Origin: Bedellia somnulentella
Lineage: Eukaryota; Arthropoda; Insecta; Lepidoptera; Bedelliidae
DNA length: 64,000 nucleotides
Reading direction: 5' to 3'
Assembly: GCA_963576735.1 (NCBI GenBank)
Contig: OY755177.1
Location: 6,572,001 to 6,636,000, forward strand
How positions within the stretch are numbered: the first letter of the stretch is position 1; each line of letters starts with the position of its first letter. Below, piece by piece: positions 21,180-32,335 of this stretch. Made by a program: the position numbers and the translations under genes. The notes under the pieces were generated by a model that searched no databases, had not been told where the DNA came from, and saw only the letters and a list, made by a program, of their open reading frames with translations.

Positions 21180-22625
21180 CAGTCATTTAAGTTCTTGTAA
21201 TCAACACAAAGCGATTTTCTTTTAAATTGAAAGGTCAAATTTAGGTTTTTGTAATCAAAGGTTATTTTCTTATAAATGGAAAGGTCAAACAATATAGGTC
21301 TCGAATTTAGCTAGACGCACTAGTATTGCAGTCACGTCAACTACAATAGGGATGTCATTTGCAGATCTTACGTCATCACAAAGATGTTTGTCTGCAGACT
21401 TCGGTTTATTATGTTCATTTCTTGTGAGACTCTTTGTTCTTTTTTTCACATTGTGTAATGACATATAATCTGTGAGAGCACTTGATAAGTGTACACGTGT
21501 ACACTATAAATAAAAAGCTGCTTTGAAATATTTATTTATTTCTAAGTTAACAGATGAAAAAATAAATCTGTATTGCTTTGCACGGCTATTCATAAATTTA
21601 TTCATAATCACCTAACCGTTTATAATTTTTTCCGTTTCTAAGTTAAGTACTGTTTATAAAAATTTTGCTCAAAACTACACAAACTTCAATCTTTAAACGA
21701 GCCAGTGCATAAGTACTAATATATGATTTCACAACTGTGATGAAACTATAAGACTAAAGTTTTCCTTTGTTTCCCTATTTCCGCAGTTTGCACTGTGACC
21801 CCTGTTTTGCATTGAACATGCTCTCAGAACACAGTTAATGAATTTGTAAGTGAAGCGGATTACAGAGCCTGTTGTTACAAGTATATACAAATTAGAAACT
21901 CCATTGCATAGGCCTGGAACTTGTTTAATTTATACAACACTATAGCTACAATAGCAGTGTATCTTGAGTTTAAAAAAAATGAAAAGCTATGAATTTAAAC
22001 GAGGTGATTGAAGATGTAAGTTGTCCTTTTTAGTGCTTACTTACATAATAAATGGAACACTTAAAAAACAAATATCTATAGTAGTTTCACCTGTATGTTG
22101 TCAGTCAGTCAGGTTTGCCTTTCATACGAGTATATAGATATTACTTAAGCCAGAGTTTTATAGTGTCTAGGATAAAGTGTTCTTTGACATTTCGATTATA
22201 AACTTTATATTGCTACTAATAACCACCTGCAGTTCACTCTTTATGTCTTTCTTTTATTGCTTCAACATAAACATGAAGCCGAGTAGGTACTTGGAGGCAG
22301 ACATTTTGAATTTGCAGAGCTTTTTCTTGAGTTACATGTTTATGTTTAACATATGAACTGACTTGGGTATTCCTCATTTGAATTGGTGACTTGTCTATTT
22401 TTTTAGGCTAAGACAAAATAAATAATATAATAAATCGTATAAAATAAGCCTTTCTTAAGTAGGTAAAGGCGTCAGTTAGTCATTGACGACATCCTTGTAT
22501 TTAGAGATTATATGCTGGTTTATGATTCTATGTTTCAATTTATCTTTATGGTAGCAAAAAAATGTCTCATATGTTATTTAGAAATAGGCAAAATAAAAAA
22601 AAAACCATATATATTGAGGGGTTTC
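21180..22625. other. AT-rich stretch, no gene seen
   Basis: No reading frame or repeat I can support. Confidence 0.55.
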
Positions 22626-22676
22626 AAACTACCCTAAAATAGGGTGATTTGGCCAAAGTCTACCATGTAGCCTAAT
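22626..22676 (-). mobile_element. Fragment of a tRNA-headed SINE
   Basis: ACCCTAAAATAGGGTGATTT and GGCCAAAGTCTACCA are the reverse complement of the 3' part of the SINE at 38621..38940. Confidence 0.6.
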
Positions 22677-22679
22677 TCA

Positions 22680-23450
22680 GATAACCATAAATACCCGCTG
22701 TTATTCCAATGAATTTTTAACTAAGTGCTACAAAGTTTGTGCTACGAGAAAATAATGGTAATACGAGCTGTCTCGTAGCACTTCTATTCATCTCGTAGAA
22801 GGTCACGTATCGAACAAAATGTCTTTGTTCACTTTGTTCTCTGGTGCCTTGCATTTCAAAGGTACGTTCTTCTAAGGTTGAACTATTATTCCATTATAAC
22901 TCAGTATTCAATTTGTATAATGAATGTTAAATAGGTCGGATATCCTATTACTCGAAGACTAGACCACTTAATAGAATTTGAAGTTATTCGAATCATTCAC
23001 ATAATTTTAGTTCTTTAACTTTAGTTTTAGTTATTTATTACAATACAAATTTACAAGATCTACTATTTACAAATAAAACAATTATATAAACAGTAGAAAA
23101 ATATGAGACTGTATGATGTGAAAGCGCTGCATATAATATATTCATTTGGTTTTATGGTAAAGTTCCAAGAGTGCAACAGAAAGAAGGACTACCTTGCCTC
23201 TTTGTGTGGGCGAACTAATACGTTAGTCTAAATATGCACCAATTCTTTCACAATTGACATATCTCTCTTATATCGCTTCTCTTTAATATATCTTAATTAT
23301 ATGAGTTGGATCAAAAACAGATAAAAAAAATGATATTTTAATACTGATGACTAATTCTTTATTTTTATTCATTTATTTATCGTCACATATTAGCATTTTA
23401 AATATATTTATATAAAAAATGGTTTATTAAAACCATAAATTTTATATAAT
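22680..23450. other. AT-rich stretch, no gene seen
   Basis: No supported feature. Confidence 0.5.
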
Positions 23451-23451
23451 A

Positions 23452-23790
23452 CATACATAACATAAACGTTCACGCCGAATATCCCCGAAGGGGTTGGCAG
23501 AGGTACTAATACTTCTGAACATCACGTGACTTTGTCACCTGGTGTTCTTTCTTGTCACGTGATAGGGGCAGGCCTATCGCCGTTTTGTACGAATACACTG
23601 TCACAACACTAAATACAACTCAGCCATGTGGGTTTCCTCACGATGTTTTCCCTCACCGTTAACAACCATGATAAATTAACCACACATATGTCTTTAGAAA
23701 AGACAAATTGGTGTAGGCCCGACCCAGGATTTGAACACTAGTCGTTTGCACGATAACCGAGTGTTCTACCCACTGGGCTATCACGGTTGC
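23452..23790 (-). mobile_element. SINE-H copy, full length
   Basis: Reverse copy. At the right is the tRNA-like head: GATAGCCCAGTGGGTAG (A box) and GTTCAAATCCTGG (B box) read on the minus strand. Then follow the core GTGAGGAAACCCACATGGC, the hairpin-prone ATCCCCGAAGGGGTTGGC and a tail of CATAA units. This best copy defines the family at about 340 bp. Confidence 0.82.
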
Positions 23791-24019
23791 ACAATAAATT
23801 TTCTAGGTAAATAAACAAAAATGCTGATGCATGGATGGATTGTTTATTCAGTAGGAGGTGCCGAGGTTTCAAGTAAGTTTTGTAAGCTTATTGCTTTAAT
23901 TTATACATAAGACAGGAAATAAAAAGGATTCATATTTTTATTACTGTAAAGATGTTGTATACTTAATAATAATATAATATTATAAGTTAAAACGCCCTCT
24001 TTTATTACAGAATAGAATA

Positions 24020-24249
24020 GACATACATACATATACTCACGGCTGTAATTCCTTAGATGGGGTAGCCAGAGCCAAGGAATTATAAATTAAGTTGTGCGGG
24101 GAATAGATAGTAAAATTAAGATTTTTGGTGATGGGTCTCCAACCGCATCGCCAAAAAATCCAATAAAAAGCCCAAATACCCTTAGTCGCTTCTTACGACA
24201 CCCGTGAGTAAGAAGGGGTAGCGACATTCTAAGCCGGCACTACACGGCA
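24020..24249 (-). mobile_element. SINE-T copy with target duplication
   Basis: Reverse copy, slightly shortened in the TGGCTGAG region. AGAATAGAATA occurs at 24009..24019 and 24253..24263, an 11 bp target duplication. Confidence 0.85.
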
Positions 24250-24269
24250 AGAAGAATAGAATAAAAGTT

Positions 24270-25025
24270 TATTTCTATATCGTGATTCATAGTTTGTAAA
24301 TCTAAAATCTGTTTGTTATATTTCTTTGCAAAAAGTAAATAAATTACTTTGCTGACCTTTGGAATCCGATCAGTTTCTCTGAAATGGCATTTAAACTTCC
24401 TGCTTATTTTTATTAATGATGAAATGTGTCATAACCAGTATTGCTATAAAAATATGGAATCGGGCTGCAAAGAAATTATACAATGAGTAATTTAAGCCAT
24501 TCCTAGCTTAAGTTAAATATCTGTCAACATAGTTGTTAAATTATATTTAATTTTTTTTTTTGTAAAGATCTTATTCCTCAAAAAAACTATATATAATTTT
24601 CAGAAGAAAGTACTCATTGAATAATTATATTTGAATGTTATTTTGTATCGCAATTATGTCACCCCAAAAGAGAAAAAGAGCTAGGGTTAGGTTAGGGTTA
24701 AATTTGCCAAAATCTTAGTGACCGGTCTCTAACACCTTGTTTTGGATACCTTGTTTGTAAAGTTAGCTCAAAATTGTTTTCATCCGTATTTCCTCGCATT
24801 TGGTAGAGATTATAAAGTTATAAGCAATACATTGTAGATAAAAATGCCTTTATATTAACAATCCTTATATTATGACACCCTTTTGTTTATCCTTTTAACA
24901 GCCAAATTGGATGATTGATTGTTAATTTCATGCCTTTGTTACGTTGTAAATTTATACTATTATATAATTTATATTATATACTTTCAAAAGCATAACGCCA
25001 TGTATAAAAGTTTGATGAATGTAAT
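24270..25025. other. AT-rich stretch, no gene seen
   Basis: No supported feature. Confidence 0.5.
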
Positions 25026-25030
25026 GTAAG

Positions 25031-25406
25031 TGTTAAAGACACTTCCAATCCAAGTGCTTTAACGGGCTCAAAACATAACAATCCAGAGGCGCGTCAGTCA
25101 CGTCAAGCGCCATCAAAAAAGAGACAAACAGTTTCGTCTATAAAACCCGGATGACGGCTGCATTTTTCTTTCCTTTCATCACATTATTTCAAGCAAGAAG
25201 ACACAGAAGACGCGAAGTCATTGTACAATTAAAGTTTATATAGCATAAACCCTAATACAGCTGTAACAGTTTCAAATAAATTCGTAATAAACGCAAATTG
25301 AACAAGTTGCCGTGTTATTTCTTCTACGCCACATTCTTCAAGGCCCTTACAACGTGGGTCAACTTTGTGATCGAGCAGCAGGCGCACAACAGCCTGCTAT
25401 CCTTCA
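25031..25406 (+). repeat. 5' LTR of the deleted BEL/Pao element
   Basis: Begins TGTTAAAGACACTTCC and ends CTGCTATCCTTCA (TG...CA). A TATA box, TATAAAA, is at 25139..25145, and AATAAA signals are at 25275..25280 and 25287..25292. Confidence 0.92.
25139..25145 (+). promoter_or_regulatory. TATA box in the 5' LTR
   Basis: TATAAAA is followed within ~30 bases by CATTTTTC, a plausible pol II start region. The same box is in the 3' LTR. Confidence 0.6.
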
Positions 25407-25408
25407 TT

Positions 25409-25426
25409 TGGCGCCCGAACAGAAAC
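25409..25426 (+). other. Primer-binding site, tRNA-Lys-like
   Basis: TGGCGCCCGAACAGAAAC begins two bases after the LTR. Its first 14 bases equal the lysine-tRNA primer site well known from lentiviruses, so a lysine tRNA is the likely primer. Confidence 0.75.
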
Positions 25427-26712
25427 TTCAGCCTACGCAGCAGAGGCACCACGACGAAGAACGAGAGAAAAGGAGGACCACGCCACGCCACGCCAAGCCG
25501 CCGGTGAAGAAGCCAGGTCCAAGGGTTGGACACAGCAGCCATCCCACCTGCCAGCATCTTACCGAGGAGAGTATCGTGAGCCAATCATTCCTTTCTTTTC
25601 CTCACCTTAAAACCCCTCACCACGGGCAAATTAGTCAAGATAATCAATAGATAATCAATTTACATCCATTAATATCTCAGCAATCCCTTTGTATTTTACA
25701 TCAATCTTATCATAAATCTATTTAATTACCTAGAAAGCACATTACTTCCCATTTATTTCTTAAAAATTTTGAGGTTAGAATAGATTCTCAACGGCATGGT
25801 CCACATGATGAAATTAAAGTTGAACTGATTGCACAAGGCAATCACCACTCAGCTATTTCTGAGCCACAGCCGCTGGTTTCTGTGATCCAGTGTATGACAT
25901 AGGCCTCCCATGTGCTACAGAGTTAGCGCATAACATTTACAAAGATAATTGCAACTTAACCTTACAGCAATTCATCTAACAGGCTCCAACGCCTCACCAA
26001 GTGGAATCAGCGCACTCTAAGGACATCCAGGTTATGTTTCATACCACATGTCAACTTAAATAGTTTCTTAATCATATCAATATCACAGAATTTCAACCTT
26101 GTCTTGCATTAATTACTTAGTTTTCAATATTTTAACTTCACTTTGGCATTATAGTGTTTTTGTAAAACTAGTGAGCAACATAACTAATTTTACAAAACCA
26201 CATGCTCTTCACTTAGGTTAATCAACCATATATTTTCTACAGCCATCAAGTGCACATGTGAATCATTGACTCACTTTGCTTATATACATTCACTCAATTA
26301 AGTAAAGGCAGCAGTTAAGGTACTCATACCTCACATGTGCCGGCAACTCTAGCAGCATATCAATTCTTAACTTAATTCAATTAATTTCAATATACAAACT
26401 TAGTATTGGTTAGTTTCATGCCAGTTTCCGCTCTACCAAACGATTCAGGGATACATACTTACTACTGTTTCAAACAATTTCAGTGAACGTGAACTTCACC
26501 GAGGAACGCAGGCCTGCATCATTCAGCTGCTGCCTGTTGTCTCCAGCGGCGTCACCTTCACAAGGAGCGTAAACCGGTTTACAATTTACTTTAATTTTAC
26601 ATTCTTGCCACACCCTTTACTATAACAATTAACTCCAGAAATTTATCTATATACAGAACCTTTTACTTAACTAGTTACTTATCAATTATTAATTATTAAT
26701 TTCCTTTTCAAA
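25427..26712 (+). other. Long untranslated leader
   Basis: Nearly 1.3 kb separates the primer site from the Gag start. A 112-codon frame crossing the LTR end (25312..25650) is basic and low-complexity and I do not treat it as a gene. The leader may carry packaging signals or a removable intron. Confidence 0.5.
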
Positions 26713-28920
26713 ATGACTGACAGTGAATTATCAGTAAAAACAAACACTGCTCATGCCAGTCGAAGCTCAAGCCCTGCCAAAATGGCAAGCGATGAATATA
26801 CTGTGCTTAAGTATAAACGCAGTTCCATCAAAGGGCAAATAACCCACTTTAAAAAATATTTATTTAATCTATTAGAATTGTGTGAATCCCATCCATTGTC
26901 ATCAAGGGATGAACAGATGTTATCATTAAGGCTAGATAAGTTCTTGGAGTTAAACTCTCAATTTGAACACCTGCAATCACAAATGGAAGCTCTTAATTTT
27001 AGTAACTTAGATTATGAATTAGATGAAAGAGAACTCATATCAAATGAATTCTGTTCTTGTATTGTGAAGGCTCGAAATCTGCTCGGTGTCAACAAACCTG
27101 CAGACCAATTCCAAGATGCCACTGAAGGGTCAAAGGCCTCCCATCCATGCCACTGTAATGGTCAAGGCACAATGGGGTTTAGGCTACCTGAAATCACTAT
27201 ACCTAAGTTTGATGGTTCATACTTCAAATGGCTTGAATTCAGAGATACATTTGAATCATTAATTCACAATAATAATCATATTAAACCTATTCATAAATTT
27301 CATTACCTCTGCTCATACCTACAAGGTGAAGCAGCCAGGGTTATAGCAAATCTTGAGGTATCTGATTTCAATTATGTAGAAGCATGGAATATATTATGTG
27401 AAAGGTATAACAATACAAAACAATTAGTTAATAATCACCTTAGTGCACTTTTTAATCTCAAGGTTATGCAGAGTGAATCAGACAAGTCTCTTAGGTTTTT
27501 AAGTGATCACATCACCAAGAATGTTAGGGCTTTACAGACTTTAGGTCAACCAGTTCAACACTGGGATTCTATTTTAATTTATTTAGCTTCATCAAAGTTT
27601 GATCTAAATACTAATATCAAATGGGAAGAATACAAAGGCAATCTTCATTCAGAGTTGCCAACCTTTAATGACTTAAAAGAATTTTTAAAGATAAGAGCTG
27701 ACATTTTAGAGACATTACCTCAAAGTAAGGTAAGGGTTAACACATCACAGGGTTCAAACAACAGTCATAATAATAATAATAGTCATGAATTTAAGCACTA
27801 TTATAGTAACAACACTAAACAAACAATAAATCCACCTCAAGCCTTTATTGTTTCCACTTCAGGTAAGGTAAGTGATGAGGCTAGCAATCCTCAATTGCCC
27901 TCACGTTTACCCAATGCCACTCTAGCATCAACAGTTACAACTAATACTAATTTCAAGTGCCCCCTTTGCAAGGGTAAACATTTACTGTTCCGATGCTTAC
28001 GTTTCAGAAAGCTCACATTGGCTGACAGACGGAGTAGGGTCACTGGGCTTAAGGTTTGCACAAATTGCCTTCGGTCTGACCATATGGTTGCCAAGTGTCC
28101 CTATGGAGACTGTCGTAAGTGTGGTGGACGCCATCACACTCTGATACACAGCTCTCCCCTTCTTCAAAATGATGTTGCTCCATCATCACATCCTGTCACT
28201 TCAATGCCTCAGTCGCTTTCTCTCAGTCCTCCAGTTTCCCCTTCAGGGATCATTCGCTCCACCGCCATGATTGACATCATCAATCCCCAAAATGGTAAGG
28301 TGGAGACAGTCAGATGCTTGCTAGATAGCGGCTCTGACTACTCTTTTCTTTCCGCTGACTTAAGGAATCGCCTTAAGTTAGCTTCCACACCCTCAATACA
28401 CAACAGTGTTGCAGGCGTTGGGAACACCTTTCTTAACCTGAGACCACATCAGTGCTCAGCGTTAATTCGTGCCCACACTGGCACATACTCACATCTTCAC
28501 ACCTTTTTGGTGTTGCCTTCCATTGCAAGAAGGCATTCTAATCAACCCATTGATGTTTCAAATATCACTCTTCCCTCAGCTATCACATTAGCTGATCCTC
28601 AATTCAATCAACCACTAAAGGTTGACATTATGATTGGAGGCGATCTATTCTGGGATCTACTTGGCTCCGAAAGGCTCACCTTAGGTCCAGGCCTACCCAT
28701 GCTGCATCATTCACAGCTAGGCTGGATTATAGCTGGCAAGATTTCCCATTCATTACCACAAAATTCACAAACTTGTAATTTTGTTAGTAGCAGTTCTTTT
28801 ACCAAGTTAACTAGAACTCATAGACTAAAAACTAGACGTTTCTGTCCTCTCAGCCCACTCAAGGCAGCAGATTACCGTCTTGGTGATACTTACACCTTAC
28901 CAAAACCAATTGGTTATTAA
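26713..28920 (+). CDS. Gag and protease-like polyprotein of BEL/Pao element
   Basis: A 735-residue frame with its own ATG. Residues ~20-120 are helical and charged. The conserved BEL/Pao Gag block (the DUF1759-type FDGSYFKWLEFRDTF) is at about 166-180, in a capsid-like region that runs to ~320. Three zinc-knuckle-like clusters follow: CPLCKGKHLLFRC at 416-428, CTNCLRSDHMVAKC at 449-462 and CRKCGGRHHTLIH just after. An aspartic-protease-like region (DUF1758 type) has LDSGSDYSF with Asp538. The frame ends after LGWIIAG, where Pol would continue in an intact element, with a stop at 28918. It would assemble particles and bind RNA in the cytoplasm. Compared with the 40551 frame it stops about 1000 residues early because the polymerase has been lost. 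The unbroken frame over 2.2 kb suggests recent selection or very recent insertion. Confidence 0.9.
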   Translation: MTDSELSVKTNTAHASRSSSPAKMASDEYTVLKYKRSSIKGQITHFKKYLFNLLELCESHPLSSRDEQMLSLRLDKFLELNSQFEHLQSQMEALNFSNLDYELDERELISNEFCSCIVKARNLLGVNKPADQFQDATEGSKASHPCHCNGQGTMGFRLPEITIPKFDGSYFKWLEFRDTFESLIHNNNHIKPIHKFHYLCSYLQGEAARVIANLEVSDFNYVEAWNILCERYNNTKQLVNNHLSALFNLKVMQSESDKSLRFLSDHITKNVRALQTLGQPVQHWDSILIYLASSKFDLNTNIKWEEYKGNLHSELPTFNDLKEFLKIRADILETLPQSKVRVNTSQGSNNSHNNNNSHEFKHYYSNNTKQTINPPQAFIVSTSGKVSDEASNPQLPSRLPNATLASTVTTNTNFKCPLCKGKHLLFRCLRFRKLTLADRRSRVTGLKVCTNCLRSDHMVAKCPYGDCRKCGGRHHTLIHSSPLLQNDVAPSSHPVTSMPQSLSLSPPVSPSGIIRSTAMIDIINPQNGKVETVRCLLDSGSDYSFLSADLRNRLKLASTPSIHNSVAGVGNTFLNLRPHQCSALIRAHTGTYSHLHTFLVLPSIARRHSNQPIDVSNITLPSAITLADPQFNQPLKVDIMIGGDLFWDLLGSERLTLGPGLPMLHHSQLGWIIAGKISHSLPQNSQTCNFVSSSSFTKLTRTHRLKTRRFCPLSPLKAADYRLGDTYTLPKPIGY

Positions 28921-29290
28921 TAACCTAAGTTGAATGAATTCATACACAACAAACATTCAACAATTGTTTATGGTTTACTTTTAATTTACATTTATATACA
29001 AATATTTTACTTTATACAATACTTATACACTTTACATCATCCTACGCATGGATCAATCATTATTTGCTATTTTATTATGTCTTTCCTTCTAGATACAGTA
29101 AACAGCTGACTACCTAAAGGTCATTGACATCGAGGTAGTTGACCTTACAAGTTCATCGACTTTGAACTCTAGCATATACATATATTTTTAGATTCATTTA
29201 TCAAATGTATTTGAATCAGAGCGATGATAAATCACCATGATTATCATCATCATCAACGGTGGTCATCATCATAATTTCTTTATGCTTTTA

Positions 29291-30011
29291 TTTTCGCCAG
29301 GGGAAAACCCACGGAAATATTTTGTGACAATGGGCGAAATTTCGTTGCCGCAGCTAAGGAATTAAATTCATTTTTAACGACAATAAAGACTCATTTGTGC
29401 AGTTTGCTAATGTTCAAAATATTAACTTTAGATTTTGCCCGGTTTACGCCCCTAATTTCAACGGAAGCGCGGAAGCTGGCATTAAGCTTGCTAAGTTTCA
29501 CATTAAACGCATCATGGGTAACACCCACCTCACATTCGAGGAATTATCTTTTCTTTTTGCCCAGGTTGAGGCTATCCTCAACAGTAGACCCATCGCTCCC
29601 CTTTCCTCCTCCCCAAATGATTTGGCAGTTCTCACACCGGGACACTTTCTCCTCGGCAGGTCACTCACGGCTCTTCCATCACCGGATCTGGCAGACTTAC
29701 CGACGAAGAGATTGGATCGCATTCAACTGTTGGAGCAGCTACGGCAAACATTTTGGAGGAGATGGCACAGAGAATATTTATCAGAGCTACAACAGCGAAC
29801 TCAATGGCGAGTTAGATGTAGAGACTTGCGCATGGGTGATCTTGTCCTAATAAGCGAAGATAACGCTCCACCTCTGTTATGGCGAAGAGGGCGAGTCACT
29901 AAACTATATCCAGGAGCAGATGGTGTCCCGATAGTGGCCGATATCAAGACCATGCAATCGACAGTAAGGCGAGCCATAAATCGCTTGTGCCTACTTGTAG
30001 ATGAAGATTGA
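29291..30011 (+). pseudogene. Distal integrase of BEL/Pao Pol, frameshifted
   Basis: Two frames in series. The first, from 29291, carries the conserved RGKPTEIFCDNG, which includes one catalytic Asp. A one-base shift between about 29375 and 29390 moves reading into a 204-codon frame (from ~29397) with the glutamate region (YAPNFNGSAEAGIKLAKFH), the conserved LNSRPIAP and LTPGHFLLGR blocks and the C-terminal DUF5641-type domain (FWRRWHREYLSELQQRTQW). The zinc-binding N-terminus and the first catalytic Asp are deleted, so it could not work as an integrase. The stop is followed 27 bases later by the 3' LTR. Confidence 0.88.
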
Positions 30012-30038
30012 AGACTCGTCTTCAATGGCCCCCCAGTA

Positions 30039-30414
30039 TGTTAAAGACACTTCCAATCCAAGTGCTTTAACGGGCTCAAAACATAACAATCCAGAGGCGC
30101 GTCAGTCACGTCAAGCGCCATCAAAAAAGAGACAAACAGTTTCGTCTATAAAACCCGGATGACGGCTGCATTTTTCTTTCCTTTCATCACATTATTTCAA
30201 GCAAGAAGACACAGAAGACGCGAAGTCATTGTACAATTAAAGTTTATATAGCATAAACCCTAATACAGCTGTAACAGTTTCAAATAAATTCGTAATAAAC
30301 GCAAATTGAACAAGTTGCCGTGTTATTTCTTCTACGCCACATTCTTCAAGGCCCTTACAACGTGGGTCAACTTTGTGATCGAGCAGCAGGCGCACAACAG
30401 CCTGCTATCCTTCA
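30039..30414 (+). repeat. 3' LTR of the deleted BEL/Pao element
   Basis: Same 376 bases as the 5' LTR as far as I can compare. It is preceded by GGCCCCCCAGTA where a polypurine tract would be expected; the run of C there is unusual. Confidence 0.92.
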
Positions 30415-30454
30415 GTAAGCAATCTCAATTTTTTTTAAAACTGTAATTGCAAAG

Positions 30455-30515
30455 TGGTTTTCTACCTACATCAATGGGAATTAATATTATAACATGAGTA
30501 TATGTAAATGTACAT
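30455..30515 (+). mobile_element. LINE-T terminal fragment
   Basis: CTACATCAATGGGAATTAAT then ATGAGTATATGTAAATG resembles the last ~50 bases of the LINE at 6945. Confidence 0.5.
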
Positions 30516-30519
30516 GTTA

Positions 30520-31480
30520 TTTATTATGTACCAAAAAATATAATTTATTAAGCGAAGCAGCTATCATGATTTTTATTAGGTCTCCTGTTAAGCTTTACAA
30601 AACCAATGTTAGAGGATACCGGAATTCCGTATGTGAATTATATTCAAAAGGTCTAATACAGTAATCACATAAAACAACCTATTTAATAATCATTAGTAAA
30701 AGTGGTAAAGTTTTCAGTAAAACTGAAACAACATATTTTATAATCACTAGTAAGGTGGTGGTTTTCAGTAAAACTGCCCGCCAATTCCTAAAACATGTTA
30801 ATGACATTCTTGTAGACCACGGTTCCGCGGTTTCACGGAAAAAATGCATTAGCCAATCTAGAACTTAGCTTCAAGAAACTTAAATGAAAAAAGTATTTCC
30901 ATTACGGAGGCTTGGCGTTAAGATTCAATTAGGACTTCGACATGAGCTTCTCCAAATCAATGTTCAGTCAAGAGTTGATTATTTATTCCAAATGAAAAAG
31001 TTCTAGATATCCTACGACTTTCGAGATTGATCCCACGCTTTTTTCCAAAAAAAAGATTAAGATGAATATTTCAATCGTCCAATCATTTTGGTTTTAATTT
31101 GTTTATTGAATTGGAATTTAGGAATCTGCTTTAGGTTTTTGAATACTAAAAGCAATCACTCAATCAAAATACTTAAATAATAATAAATGCATAAGAGTTC
31201 AATTAATATCTTTAAAGTGAAATACTTAATAGTGCTTCTTGAAGATTATATAAAAAACTTTTGTAAAAATAATTACTAATATTAACGAAAACACAAACAA
31301 TAACAAACCTACTTAACTATGATATGGTAACTGATAAATAGATTACATTAAATATTTCTAAACGACATTCACAAAAATAATTGTATGATAGTTTATATCT
31401 GTTGAACCGTACTATTAATTTTATACAATTAATACTGTAATACTTCAGGCGTGAGAGGAGGTCGTGAACTGAATAAAAAT
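30520..31480. other. AT-rich stretch, no gene seen
   Basis: No supported feature; presumably intron of the gene suggested by 31484..31566. Confidence 0.5.
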
Positions 31481-31483
31481 TAC

Positions 31484-31566
31484 CTGTTGAGTGAGCCGGG
31501 GCTGCCAGCAAATGCGGCGCGCTGCATAATAGCACACTGAACAGTATCGCTGACCTCATTTTGAAT
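31484..31566 (-). CDS. Possible host exon with start codon and signal peptide
   Basis: On the minus strand a pyrimidine-rich acceptor (CCTGTTCATTCTCTTTCAG) is followed by ATTCAAA and an ATG at 31559. Twenty-five codons follow (MRSAILFSVLLCSAPHLL, then AAPAHST), and then a donor ACAG/GTAATT at 31483. The peptide has the shape of a secretion signal: short basic start, ~16 hydrophobic residues, AAPA near the likely cleavage point. The exon ends in phase 1, which fits the 32-nt segment at 8502..8533. An upstream untranslated exon is implied by the acceptor. The gene itself is not recognised. The match of three independent signals (acceptor, signal peptide, donor) is why I call it. Confidence 0.55.
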
Positions 31567-31634
31567 CTGAAAGAGAATGAACAGGATAAATGTAAATTCC
31601 TCTTTTAACATGTCTTTTTAAAAATAGCATTGGC

Positions 31635-31690
31635 GTGTGAGGAGAAATTCAGGGAGAAAACTTTGCCCAGCAGTGGGACACATAAGATTA
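31635..31690 (+). mobile_element. Lepidopteran retroposon 3' fragment
   Basis: ACTTTGCCCAGCAGTGGGAC is a phrase I recognise from the 3' ends of abundant lepidopteran retroposons; it is followed by an A-rich tail at 31690..31702. Confidence 0.5.
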
Positions 31691-31721
31691 ATAAAAAAAA
31701 GTGGATGGAATAAATTTGAAC

Positions 31722-31975
31722 TATCTCCGTGATGTAGCGATAGACGGCTCTATCGGTTTATGATTCGAGGGTCTGAGGTTCTATTTCTGGAGCTTAAACT
31801 AATTTTTTTTTGGTAAATAGTGTTGTAGGTTATGACATAATTGGAAATTATGTCCGGTTATTATCACGGTCTGTCTGCCAACGCGCATTAGGCAAGTCTT
31901 GTGGATTTTAGTCAACTTAATCTATTCAGATTGGGCCTCAGCCTTGTGACGTCTGTGACTAAACTAAACATATAT
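31722..31975 (+). mobile_element. tRNA-headed SINE, diverged
   Basis: The head has a B-box-like GAGGTTCTATTTCTG at 31777..31791 after an A-box-like TGATGTAGCGATAG. The body includes TATGACATAATTGGAAATTATG, an imperfect hairpin. The boundaries are approximate. Confidence 0.4.
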
Positions 31976-31991
31976 GAGTATTCATAAATAT

Positions 31992-32240
31992 AAGATGTTA
32001 TTAAAGGAAAGAAAAATTTCGACACTGGCGGACTACTTGAACGTGTAAAAAAGAAACAAAGGATAGAGAAATTTCGCGCTGGATGCCAACTGACACTGTA
32101 GCTCAGTTGGCAGAGCGACGGGGGCGTATACCCGAAGGTCGCGGGCTCGAGCCCCGCCAGTGTCGAAATTTTTCTTTCCTTTAATAACATCTTTTATTTA
32201 TGAATAATAATAATCCCCACATGAGGAATTCATGTCAAAA
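31992..32240 (+). repeat. tRNA-carrying inverted-repeat element, copy 1
   Basis: A 40 bp sequence at 31992..32031 (AAGATGTTATTAAAGG...) is the exact reverse complement of 32154..32193. Between them are GTAAAAAAGAAACAAAGG, ATTTCGCGCTGGATGCCAAC and the tRNA-like core. The structure is a stem-loop element with a tRNA-like body, followed by CCCCACATGAGGAATTCATG. Confidence 0.7.
32092..32164 (+). repeat. tRNA-like core of copy 1
   Basis: 73 nt with perfect acceptor (GACACTG/CAGTGTC), D and T stems. The anticodon arm is CGGG/CCCG around the eight-base loop GGCGTATA, so the usual 7-base anticodon loop with U33 cannot be drawn. A functional tRNA is unlikely. Confidence 0.6.
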
Positions 32241-32335
32241 AACATAAAATTATGTCATAGTTAGGCGTTTCAAACATTTGCATTCTATCTGAAAAAGGTA
32301 GACAAGTGGCCGTCCGAATTAGTTAAATTCGGAGG

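Larger units (their letters stand above)
25031..30414 (+). mobile_element. BEL/Pao retrotransposon, deletion derivative
   Basis: A 5.38 kb element with two 376 bp LTRs that I read as identical, a 5 bp target duplication GTAAG (25026..25030 and 30415..30419) and a primer-binding site. It keeps Gag and the protease-like region (26713..28920) and the distal part of integrase (29291..30011), but reverse transcriptase, RNase H and the front of integrase are missing. About 370 bp of non-coding AT-rich DNA with ATC/ATT repeats stands in their place. Identical LTRs mean recent insertion, so the deleted form seems to have been copied by enzymes supplied in trans. Confidence 0.9.

Noticed and set aside
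25312..25650. 112-codon frame over the end of the 5' LTR
   Set aside because: It starts inside the LTR, crosses the primer-binding site and has low-complexity basic composition; the same start is in the 3' LTR without the extension.
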